Positions 10,501-20,153 of a stretch of DNA of 64,000 nucleotides are shown piece by piece. The position numbers and the translations under genes are program-made. The notes under the pieces were generated by a model, which was not told the origin of the DNA, searched no databases, and worked only from the letters and a program-made list of their open reading frames with translations. Source of the stretch: an uncultured Methanobrevibacter sp. (lineage in GTDB: Archaea; Methanobacteriota; Methanobacteria; Methanobacteriales; Methanobacteriaceae). Where the stretch lies: assembly GCF_902769175.1 (NCBI RefSeq), contig NZ_CACXNW010000001.1, forward strand, positions 1 to 64,000, read 5' to 3'. Within the stretch, counting starts at the first letter, position 1. Each line of letters begins with the position of its first letter.

Positions 10501-10622
10501 AACAGTTGTATAGAAACATTGATGGTAAAGATAATCCTATTGTTAACTTTAAATTTAAAATAGATCACACAGTAGATGAAAATCTCTATAATTACTTTAT
10601 GGATAAATTAGATGAAGAATAA
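7592..10622 (+). pseudogene. PLD-nuclease / SF2 helicase / DUF3427 protein, copy 1, two frameshifts
   Basis: The reconstructed protein is about 1,010 residues. The N-terminus has a phospholipase-D-like nuclease domain (FHTKGYIF and GSSNLT). An SF2 helicase follows (SATGTGKT Walker A, IDEVHKAG, GMTASPDRTDG, and QQLGRGLR as motif VI), then the DUF3427 end (YNTCPIFVTYDKKE, DVRLFIKKS, FYYIGKL). Frameshift 1 lies at 8525-8529, where one T is missing between DKDY and LFSTVQ. Frameshift 2 lies in a run of five A's at 10114-10118; after it the frame is open to the stop at 10622. Comparison with the second copy (12835-15804) proves the continuity. GGTGTG precedes the ATG. Known relatives are DNA-acting helicases often found in defence islands. 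It ends one base from the convergent DUF2075 gene. Confidence 0.85.
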
Positions 10623-10623
10623 T

Positions 10624-12676
10624 TTAGTTAGATTCTTCATCAGTTAATTCTTTTATTCCTATTTCTTTTAGGAGCTCAAAAACTGGATTTAACCTTTTAT
10701 ATTTTGGTACAAATATTATAAATCCATCCCGTCCTCTGGTAAGCAACACTCTATATGTATTTTTTCTATATAACTTATCATTGTCTCCACTTCCTTCAAA
10801 TATAAATGTTCCTTTTCTTTTATTCCATTTCATATCTGTTCCCCATACAACTATAGGCATATCTAGCTCAAGTCCTTGAACACCAAACTCTGATACTGCT
10901 TGTTTTAATTTACAGCAGGAATATCGATTGTAAGGTGGCGCATTATACCATTTCCCATAGTTTAAATCACGTGTTGTTTCATAACGCACATCAATACCAT
11001 ATTTTATAAGTCCGTTCGCTTTAGAAGATGCGATAATCCCATATCTTTTAGTTGGTTCATTTTTATATCTACGTTTACAATAGTCTTTAGCAATTTCAAG
11101 GTCTCTTGTACAGTACATTGTATAATTGTCAGACAAAATACTTTCTGAAAGTTCCGAAGCTTCTTCTATATTTCCATTTATTAGATTATTGGTAAAATCA
11201 TTTACATTTTCAGATAAATGGGAACGTAATGATATGGTAAGACCAAATACTTTATCATTTATATTTTCTTTTAACGGATTTTTTTCAAATGTTTCTGACA
11301 GTTTAGGTGGATAAACTATTTCCCATTCCTTTTTACTATTATTTATTGCATCATCCCATAATTTTAGACCGGAATTTTCCCCTGTGTGTATTTCCTGGCC
11401 TTCACCAACTAATATTAAAAGGACACACCATTCTAAACGTTTTTCGCAAAGTTCAATCATTACTTCAGGTTCAGATTGATCTCCTCTATCATCCTTTTTC
11501 ATTCGTTCTTTATTCCATGCACGTTGACCTTCGTCAAAAACGATAACATTGTAATTGAAATCTTCTGCCTCGTTGTCTATATACTCTTTTTCTATATTTT
11601 GCAAGTCTTTTACAAAAACGTCACTTTGAAGGGTGTCTATTAAAACTTGAACCAAAGGGCCGTTTCCTGACAAGTAAACAGACTTAAATTCTTTAACATT
11701 ATAAATGTATTGAAGTCCTAAATAAGTTTTTCCAGCACCTGGGACTCCTGTAACAAAAGATATCACGTGTTTTTTATTATTTTTTGCATACTCTGTCAGA
11801 CTATTTAAGTTTTCCAAGGTTTCTGGAATACAGGTACTATTTACTCTCCGAATATTAGGGAGCTCTTCCTTTTCCATAATTAATCGAGCTGCTTCTACAA
11901 TTGTTGGTAATGGCTCATATTTTGAATTTATCCATGTTTCTAATAGTTCCGGATTAATATTTTCTGTATAAATATCATCTAATGTATTTTGGAGCAAGTC
12001 ATCAGAAACACATATTATGCCATTTATTTCTTCATATAAATTTTTAGTTTTTGTTAAAACAAGAATTGGAACAACATTTTTGTCTCTAGATTGATAGTGA
12101 TATTCTCTTAAATCTCTTGCATAAGCTGATACTTGGTCTAAATCTTCCTCCTTAATTTTATATTTCATTTTGAATTCCAGGACAATTACGAGTTCTTTAG
12201 ATAATAGAATAACATCCGGTCTTCTTCCACCTTCATATGGAAGAACATATTCAAAATAATGTTTATGTTTGGATTAAGGGAAAGTTTTTTCATGACCTTG
12301 TAAGAGTCTTCCCAAGCTATAATTTGCCCCGACTTAATTTAACAAATTTAAACCCATCCTTAAAATTGGTTTTAATTGTTGCATTGAATTCTTTTAATTC
12401 TGTTTTATTAAAATTAGCTATTGAATCAGCATAACAGCATCGGTTTTTTAGTGCTGAATCAAAAATGATTGTAGTTGGTACTATTTTTCCATCGCAATAA
12501 TCTTTTATAAATTTAACACCTGGACGGTTATCTTTTTGAGTATACCAACATTTTTTCTGGTCATTTTCAATAAGACCTATATTTTTCATCTTTTGTTCAT
12601 TAATCATACTAGGCTCTTCATCTTCTAAATACAGTTCAATTACATTTAATTCATTATTTAGTTTATAGTAAACCAT
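10624..12676 (-). pseudogene. Schlafen-type DUF2075 helicase with PD-(D/E)xK-like N-terminus, two frameshifts
   Basis: Three open pieces form one protein of about 684 residues. Piece 1 (12676-12317) is the N-terminus ending FKFVKLSRG. Piece 2, in another frame, reads GQIIAWEDSYKVMKKLSLNP. Piece 3 begins upstream of the ATG at 12168 with EYVLPYEGGRRPDVILL and VIVLEFK, a PD-(D/E)xK nuclease signature. Then follow Walker A (TGVPGAGKTYLG), Walker B (VIVFDEGQRAW) and the C-terminal helicase motifs (TYRVLLTRGRDG). This is the DUF2075 / Schlafen group 3-like architecture found in bacterial and archaeal defence loci. The breaks are at the C4 run 12327-12330 and at 12262-12270. GGGGATT precedes the ATG at 12676. 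It lies between, and opposite to, the two DUF3427 helicases. Confidence 0.78.
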
Positions 12677-12834
12677 ATAATCCCCTTTTTTAATATTTTT
12701 GATTTAAATAGGTTTTTCAATGATTTAAATAATTATTTAATTGGTTTACTATATATAACTATTTATAAAAACTTTTATATTTCATAATCTAAAAATAGTA
12801 TTGATTATCTTAAAAACTAATTTTCAGTGGTAAT
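12677..12834. promoter_or_regulatory. divergent promoter region
   Basis: 158 bases between the starts of the minus-strand DUF2075 gene and the plus-strand helicase copy 2. TATA-like boxes are visible for the plus strand (TATATATAA-like at 12749-12761 and TTTTATATTT at 12773-12782) and for the minus strand (TATTTAAAT, 12703-12712). The plus-strand gene has GGTAAT before its ATG. Confidence 0.45.
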
Positions 12835-15804
12835 ATGACTTTAGATGAAGATAGAATTATGGATGGTGCTAGGACAGCTTTTATTGACAAAAATATATCC
12901 TCTGATGCTGATTTAAAACCTAAACTTATTCATAATGATAATGGGGAAAAGGTGTTAAATTATTTAAAAGAGGAGTTGTCATCTTGTGATGAATTTTTTA
13001 TTAGCGTATCTTTTATAAGAGATAGTGGTATAAAGCAGATTATACAGGATTTGGATAATTTAAGTGAAAGATGTGTTAAAGGCCGTATATTAACCACTGA
13101 TTATTTGTATTTTACTCAACCTGAAGCATTGAAAACATTAATGGAATATCCAAATATAGAAGTTAGAATGTATAAAGTTAAAGATAAAGGTTTTCATACA
13201 AAAGGATATTTTTTTAAAAAAGATAACAATTATAGGGCTATTGTCGGAAGTTTGAATATTTCAGGAGATGCATTAACAAGAAGTGAGGAATGGAATATTG
13301 GTTTTTCATCACTAAATGACGGCGAAATTATTAAAGACATAATTAATAAATTTGATGACTTATGGGAGATTTCATCTAAAATAGAAGATATTATTGAAGA
13401 ATACACAAAAGATTATGATAAATATAAGAAAAGTTATCAAAAATTAATATATTCCAATAAGTCTAAACATGATAATGAAGATCCTATTAATCCTAATACT
13501 ATGCAAAAAGAGTTTTTAGAAAATTTAAAGGATTTTAAGGAAGATGGAGAAGATAAAGCATTACTTGTCTCTGCTACAGGTACTGGTAAAACATATGCAG
13601 CTGCTTTTTCTGTAGATGAATTTAAACCAAATAAATTATTATTCATTGCTCATAGGGAACAATTATTGAAACAAGCTATAAAATCTTTTAAAAAAATTTT
13701 AACAGATGTAGATGAGGGAGAATTTGGTTTAATTTCTGCAAATGGAGAAGATTATGATAAAAATTATTTATTTGCGACTATTCAAAAATTATCTAAAAAT
13801 GAAATTCTTTATGAAAAGTTCAAAGAAGATGATTTTGATTATATTATAATAGATGAAGTTCATAGAGCAGGTTCTTATAGTTATAAAAAAATATTAGATT
13901 ATTTTAAACCTAAATTCTGGCTTGGAATGACAGCTTCACCAGAGCGAACAGATGATATAAATATTTTTGAATTATTTAATTATAAAGTTGCTCAGAATAT
14001 TAGTCTTCAACAAGCTCTAGAATTAGATTTACTATGTCCATTTCATTATTATGGGATAAGTGATTTTACAGTTGATGGTAAATTAATTGATGACTATTCT
14101 AAAGTTAATGATTTAGCATCCGAGGACAGAGTGAATTATTTAATAGAAAAATCAGAGCATTTTGGATATTCTGGAGAAAACCGAAAATGTCTAGTATTTT
14201 GTCGTTCTACAGATGAAGCTATTAAATTAGCACATGAATTTAATGGTAGAGAAATTAAGGCAAAATCCTTATCATCAAGAAATAGTCAAAAAACTCGTGA
14301 AAAGGCTATAAAAAGTTTAATAAGCGATGAAGAAGGTACTTTGGAATATATTTTTACTGTAGACATCTTTAATGAAGGTGTGGATATCCCAGAAGTCAAT
14401 CAAATAATACTTATAAGACCTACAAAATCACCTATAATTTTTACGCAACAATTAGGTAGAGGACTTAGAAAATCTAAAAATAAAGAGTATGTAGTTATTA
14501 TTGATTTTATAGGAAATTTTAGGAAAAATTTTTTCATTTCAATTGCATTATCCGGAGATAAAACTTATAATAATGAAAATTTACGTAAATATTTAATTCA
14601 AGGATCCAAATTACTTCCTGGTGAATCTACTATAAATTTTGATAAGGTATCCGAAAAAAGAATTTTTAAAGCTATTACAAAAAATTTCTCGGATTTGTAT
14701 TTAGTATTATACCCGGCTTATAATAGTCTTAAAAAAAGGTTAGATAAAATACCAACTTTAAATGATTTTTATGATGAGGGAGATTTAGATCCTTCATTAA
14801 TTTTAAATCATAAAGATATTGACTGTTATCATTGTTTTTTAAAGAAAGCAGACAAAAAGGATTATAAAGGTCATTTAAATGATGAAGAAATAAAATATCT
14901 AAAATTTATAACAGATATTTTTTCTAATGGAAAAAGACCCCATGAACTTTTGATAATTAAATTATTGATTGAAAATAAGTTTTTTACTATTAATATGTTA
15001 GAAGAACATTTGAAAAGTTTTGATATCGAAAACGATTTAGTTTCTATTGAAAGTTCCTTTAATATTTTTAATTTAAACTTCTTTAAACAATTCGCTAAGG
15101 AAAAGTATGACGGTGTAAAATTTTTTGAATTTGATTATAATTCAACAGAAGACAATTCTCAAGAGAATGATTATGATTTTAAGGGTTATGCTTTAAAAAA
15201 TAGAAAAGATGAAGAATTTAAAATTTCCGAAAAATTTAATATTTTTTTAGAGGATCCTTTATTCTTAAAACATATTAATGACTTGATAATGTACTCATTA
15301 AAAAAATATGAAGATACCTATAAAACAAATGATAAATTCAAACTTTATGAAAAATATACTAGAAAAGATGTTTGTAGATTATTAAATTGGCCTAAGGATG
15401 AAAGCTCAACAATCTATGGATATAGTGTAAAACATAATACTTGTCCAATTTTTGTCACTTATGAAAAGTAAGAAGATATCTCTAGTAGTACAAAATATCC
15501 AGATAAGTTTTTATCAAATAATAGATTTAAATGGATGACAAGAAATAAGGTTTCATTACGCAGTAAAGAAGTTAAAGGTATTATGGATGAAAATACAGAT
15601 ATTAGATTATTTGTTAAAAAAAGCGATTTTGAAGATGGTGATTTCTATTATTTGGGCAAATGTAAGCCTGATTCTAGCAATCCCCCTGTTCAAGATAGTA
15701 TTATCGATGATGATGGAAATTCATTAAAAGCAGTAAAATTTGAATTTAAAATTTATCCTTCTGTTGAAAAAGATTTGTACAATTATTTTTTGAATGATAT
15801 GTGA
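12835..15804 (+). pseudogene. PLD-nuclease / SF2 helicase / DUF3427 protein, copy 2, in-frame TAA
   Basis: 990 codons in one frame, interrupted only by TAA at 15469-15471. The PLD-like HxK is His121/Lys123 (FHTKGYFF) with GSLNIS near 138. The helicase core has SATGTGKT near 245, IDEVHRAG near 340, GMTASPERTDD and QQLGRGLR. The DUF3427 end is split by the stop: VTYEK, then TAA, then EDISSSTKYPDKF, where copy 1 reads VTYDKKEDISETINY, so a Lys codon has become TAA. Without readthrough the protein has 878 residues and lacks the last 110, including DVRLF-like and FYYLGK motifs. Copy 2 is more AT-rich and diverged from copy 1, so the duplication is old or the copies arrived separately. Confidence 0.85.
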
Positions 15805-15821
15805 TTTTATTGTTTTTATGA

Positions 15822-16169
15822 ATAGTAAACCAATATGATTATCCTCGTGATGATATCAATAATCCTTTAGTAAAAAAGGAGAGAATCATTAGAGACGGTT
15901 TAAACAAAAAACTCTTCTCATTAGTAGAAGAGTACGAGTTCTTCAGTGTCATAAAAAATAAACAAGGTGATATAGACAATACCATTAGTCTTTTGAACAT
16001 TATAGAAAGACTGGATTTAGAGACTCCTAGGTTGAAAATAGATTTTCATCATATAGATGAAACTTTTGATAAATGTTGGGAAGGCCTCGGAGATCAAGTT
16101 CCTATGACTCCCCAACAAAAAAAGCAAATCCAAAATTTTGCATCTGAATTCTTTGATACATATCAATAA
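15822..16169 (+). pseudogene. 5'-truncated gene remnant, unknown family
   Basis: An open frame of about 115 codons without any start codon in its first part; a TGA precedes it directly. The composition is protein-like (YPRDDINNPLVKKERIIRDG, LFSLVEEYEFFSVI, ERLDLETPRL) and it ends ASEFFDTYQ. It follows the helicase gene by only 17 bases. I do not recognise the family. It reads as the C-terminal end of a protein whose front has been deleted, i.e. a scar of gene loss in the island. Confidence 0.5.
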
Positions 16170-16210
16170 AAGTTCAGAAAAAAAATAAAACAATCCAGAA
16201 ATTAGGTAGT

Positions 16211-16312
16211 GTGATTATCCAAAAGGTTAAGGTTTGCAATGAATATGATAATGCTGAAGAAGTTAAAATTATAGTTTCCTTACAAAAGAAGAATAAAAAA
16301 CAATATAATTAG
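16211..16312 (+). CDS. possible 33-codon ORF (GTG start), or remnant
   Basis: A GTG at 16211 behind AGGTAGT opens a short frame (MIIQKVKVCNEYDNAEEVK... KKQYN) that ends at 16312, 13 bases before the next gene. It is lysine-rich and has no recognised motif. It could be the tail of a decayed gene like the remnant just upstream. Confidence 0.25.
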   Translation: MIIQKVKVCNEYDNAEEVKIIVSLQKKNKKQYN

Positions 16313-16325
16313 ATGGAGAAGTATT

Positions 16326-17001
16326 ATGAAAATCGCTACATGGAATGTGGAACGACTTAAGCACCGAAAATCTCTTAATGAGATAATTGACATATGTAAT
16401 AGTATTCAGGCAGATATTCTTGCCCTGACCGAGAATGATGATGCAATTAAGCCAGATTACAAGTATTGGTGCCATACCCCCACACCTCCTCCATTTAAGA
16501 GAAAAGGTCATGAGTCAATAACATATTCTCCGTCAGAACATAGGGTATCAATATATACCAACTATGAGATTAAATGTCAGCACGAAACATATGATAAATA
16601 CACAGCACTATGCCTTGAATTGGAGACAGAAAATGGCAATATACTCGTATATGGTACGATTATGGGAATACAAGGAAACCGTCACTCTTCCTTTAAAAGA
16701 GACCTTATAAAACAGACAGAGGACTTCAATAAACTCAGTGAAGAAGGGTACAACCTTTGTATATGTGGCGATTATAACTGTAGCTTTTCCGATAATTACT
16801 ACTTCACACACAAGTAGAAATCTCATTACCAAGACATTCACCAAGTGTGATGTTCAACTGGTAACGGCTGGAAGTTGGCACGGCATAGATCACATCGCAA
16901 TATCCAAGAAATTTATAGGTGAAAATCCTGTACTAGTCAGTGAATGGAACACGAAAAAAACTTTATCTGACCATAAGGGAATATCAGTACAATTTGATTA
17001 A
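16326..17001 (+). pseudogene. endonuclease/exonuclease/phosphatase (EEP) family protein, one frameshift
   Basis: The joined frames give about 225 residues with the complete EEP metal-enzyme motif set: TWNVERL (residues 4-10), the catalytic Glu in LALTEND, CGDYNCSFSDN (GDxN), SWHGIDHIAIS and the final SDHKG. The family includes AP endonuclease, DNase I and phosphatases; the short form without a cap suggests a nuclease or phosphodiesterase. The first frame stops at 16817 and the second continues TSRNLITKTF; the break is in ACACACA at 16806-16812. The DNA is noticeably less AT-rich than its neighbours, hinting at horizontal transfer. It sits between a gene remnant and the ApeA-type gene. Confidence 0.75.
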
Positions 17002-17039
17002 AATAAGCGAAACAGACAGTACATAGGAAGAATTAAGAG

Positions 17040-18342
17040 TTATAATATTATTGGTTTCCTTTCATACACTCTATATAAAGTGTAATCAATAAATTCTTTA
17101 TCAAAATTTAATTCATTTAATATGCATAATTCTAGAAGTAATTTTAAATTAAATGTAAGGCTAATTACATTGTATACATCATGTTCTTTCTCATGACTAT
17201 AATGGGTGTAATAATTTCGAAGGCCAACAACATCATCAATAAACTCTTTCTTATTTCCATTTGTTATTTTTTGAGTAATATCGAAATTTTCTAAATTCTT
17301 AATCAAATCTTTTAAACGTTTTCTGAGAGAAACTTCATTTCCAAATTTAATTTTATTTCTCCAACTATCCTTTTGACCTTCGCTCATAATTGAATTGTTA
17401 ACATATTCATTTAATTCATTTTTTACAATTTCATATTCTTTGTCATCCATAAATTCATCTTCAAAATTTTCATTTTTTCTCACATATGCTTCTAAAGCCT
17501 GAGTATATGATAAAAATTGATATTCTATTGTAATATTATCTGAAAAGTTTGTAAAATAAATATCAAATAAAGGTTTATATTTTTCATGAATATTGAACCA
17601 TCTTTCAAAAATATCACTTTTTGATTCAATGTCTGAAAAGCAAAGTAAACTTTTATATTTACTGAATTCATTAGGGGGTGTAATTTAATAATTTAGAATA
17701 AATATTAATTTTATTTTGTTTGTTGGAGTCATTTGTGTAGCAGATGATGTTTTTGATGTTAGTTTGATTATACATAGCTAATGTTAAAAAGTTCTTCAGA
17801 GATCGTATATTTTTTAAAATCTCATCGAAGTTCTGGGAAGAGTTATATTTTAGTTGAATATGATATTTATTTTTAATTGTGAATGAATTAGATTTGATAG
17901 TGGTGGAAGGATATAAAATAAAAATTATAATGCCTTTTTCAATTTTATAGGATATTTCCTTATTAATTGGGGTTATAATAAGTGTATTGTTTTCAAAAGT
18001 AGTATCAAATGAGTCTTTTTCAATCCATTCTTCTAAGTTATGGAACATCACATTAATGTTGTTGAATTTTAGCTTTGTTTCATTGTTATAATTTTCAAAT
18101 ATATACCTGACTAAAAAATCTTTTTCAAGAGGGTTGGCGATTAAAGAGCATTTATACAATGTTATATGCCTATTCCTAATTTTTCCAACGATTGTAACAT
18201 GTTTTTTTGGTATAATAATATTTTTATCTATATCTGTTTTTAAATAAAAGTTATCTGTTTTCTCAATAATTTTCCCACAAAATTTATATTCTTCGTTAGT
18301 TTCAAACCAAAATTCACCCTTTTTATCTAAAAAATTTTTCAT
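17040..18342 (-). pseudogene. apeA: ApeA-type HEPN anti-phage protein, one frameshift
   Basis: Two open pieces join into one protein of about 433 residues. The N-terminal piece (GEFWFETNEEYKFCGKI, ...IRNRHITLYKCSL) looks like the ApeA N-terminal beta-rich domain. The second frame reads on from PNEFSKYKSLLCF through YQFLSYTQALEAYVR to the HEPN motif LRNYYTHYS (R-x4-H), the expected RNase site of the Apea-like HEPN family. The break lies in a G5 run (C5 in the coding strand) at 17674-17678. The start is taken at ATG 18342; the in-frame GTG three codons upstream falls in the ribosome binding site. ApeA is an established single-gene anti-phage protein thought to cleave RNA after infection. Assignment rests on motif recognition. 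Confidence 0.7.
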
Positions 18343-18479
18343 TTTATTCACATCTATGAAGTTTTATATAATTCATGTTAATCACTTTAAGGGTAAAAAT
18401 AGTTGAAATTTAGAATTATTAAAAAAAGTAAAAAAAGTATAATAGCTAATAAATTATAGCTATTATTGAATAGTTTAAC

Positions 18480-19865
18480 TTATTTTGCATATTCAAATGC
18501 AGCCATTGCCTTAACAATTTTTGCATCGTCTTGAGGTTTTGCCTGCAATTGCAATCCTACAGGAATTCCTTCCACTTCACCAGCTTTTACGCTTGCTGCT
18601 GGAATACCTGCCAAGTTAGCGATTACAGTAAGAACATCGTATGCATACATTTCCATAGGCTCTAGTTTTTCACCTAATTTGTGTGGCAATTTAGGAACGG
18701 TAGGACCTACAATCAAGTCTACACCTTCTAACATATCATTGATTTCATTTCTAATGATTGTTCTTGCTTGAAGTGCTTTTTGGTAGTATTTTCCACTGAA
18801 TTCCTTTTGTGAAATGTATGAACCCATTTGGATTCTTCTAAGTACCTCTTCACCACATACCTCTTCAATTCTGGAACCGTATTTTCTTCCATCGTATTTT
18901 CTTGTTGCAGAGAAGAATTCCACATAATTGATAAGGTAGTAGGTAGGCAAACAAATGTCTATGTAATTGAAGCTTAATTCAACAAGTTCTGCACCTAATT
19001 CTTCAAGTTTAGCTACAGACTCATCAATGATTGCATTGATTTCATCATTGGTAACTTCCTTGAACTGTTTACAGGTAGCTATTTTCATTCCAGCTAATGG
19101 CTTTTCCTCATCTTTGGTTGCTTCAGCTATTTCAGTAAAGTTAGGAGCATCCCATTTTAAGGTTGTGCACTCAGTTGGATCGTATCCAATGATAGTGTCA
19201 AGTGCAAGGGTGATTCCAGTAATGTCACGAGCCATTGGACCGATTTGGTCTAAACTCATTGACAAGTCAAGCAATCCTTGTCTTGAAACTGCACCATAGG
19301 TAGGTTTCATACCAAGAACTCCACAGTGGGAAGATGGGTTTCTGATTGATCCACCAGTGTCGGAACCGATTGCAATGTCACACATTTCAGCTGCAACTGC
19401 TGCTGCACTTCCTCCACTTGAACCACCAGGGATTCTTCCAGGTGCTGCAGGGTTGTTGACAGCTCCATAGTATGAGGTTTCAGTTGAACTTCCTGCTGCA
19501 AACTCATCCATGTTGTTGATACCGATGATGATTCCATCTTCTACCTTTATCATTTTAACGACAGTTGCATCATAGCTTCCTATATAGTCTTCCAAGGTTT
19601 TTGATGCAGCGGAAATGATTAAGTCTTCTACATTAATATTAGCTTTAATACCAAACACTAAACCTGCAAGAGCTCCAACTTCTTCTCCTGCTTTGATTTT
19701 AGCATCGATTTCTTCTGCTTTAGCAATAGCTTGTTCGGCATTTAATTCAAGAAAAGCATTAATATCTTCATTTTTTTCTTCAATTACCTTTAAGTAAGAT
19801 TCTACATTTTCCTTAGCAGTAATTTCCTGATTTTTAATTGCATTTAATTTTTCAAGGATATTCAT
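18480..19865 (-). CDS. gatA: aspartyl/glutamyl-tRNA amidotransferase subunit A
   Basis: 461 residues, normal for GatA, an amidase-signature enzyme. It releases ammonia from glutamine for the amidation of Asp-tRNA(Asn) (and in some organisms Glu-tRNA(Gln)) with GatB and GatC. The Ser-cisSer-Lys triad is present: Lys74 in FGIKANINV, the serines in PGGSSGGSAAAVAA and SDTGGSIR. In methanogens that use GatDE for Gln-tRNA, GatCAB mainly makes Asn-tRNA. The start is ATG 19865 (MNILEKL) behind GGTG; a start eight codons upstream would place that site inside the gene. gatB and gatC are not beside it. The gene is intact and of core type, in contrast to the island it borders. Confidence 0.95.
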   Translation of the reverse strand: MNILEKLNAIKNQEITAKENVESYLKVIEEKNEDINAFLELNAEQAIAKAEEIDAKIKAGEEVGALAGLVFGIKANINVEDLIISAASKTLEDYIGSYDATVVKMIKVEDGIIIGINNMDEFAAGSSTETSYYGAVNNPAAPGRIPGGSSGGSAAAVAAEMCDIAIGSDTGGSIRNPSSHCGVLGMKPTYGAVSRQGLLDLSMSLDQIGPMARDITGITLALDTIIGYDPTECTTLKWDAPNFTEIAEATKDEEKPLAGMKIATCKQFKEVTNDEINAIIDESVAKLEELGAELVELSFNYIDICLPTYYLINYVEFFSATRKYDGRKYGSRIEEVCGEEVLRRIQMGSYISQKEFSGKYYQKALQARTIIRNEINDMLEGVDLIVGPTVPKLPHKLGEKLEPMEMYAYDVLTVIANLAGIPAASVKAGEVEGIPVGLQLQAKPQDDAKIVKAMAAFEYAK

Positions 19866-20153
19866 TAAAACACCTTTTTTCTCTTTCACGAATATTTGTA
19901 ATTATGAGTAACAGTTAGCTATTGTCTTAACTGTTAAAGTAAAATTTATAAAAAATAGTAAATTTTGATTATTTTTTATATAATATATTAATTATATATT
20001 TCCATATTTAAATAATATTTGGTATCTTAAGTATTTTTTCATTGTAATTTCTTAGTAATACTTAAGATTTCATTATAATTTTTTCATTGATTGGATAGAT
20101 TTAGGCATTTTCAAAGTTATTTGTTTCTGTTTATATTAATACATATGTTGGTT

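Noticed and set aside
15469-15471. TAA as a site of recoding (pyrrolysine or selenocysteine)
   Set aside because: Pyrrolysine uses TAG and selenocysteine TGA; copy 1 has Lys here, so a simple nonsense change or error is enough.
18728-19797. Several open frames overlapping gatA on both strands
   Set aside because: gatA is a complete, motif-rich gene in this interval; the others have no supporting signals.
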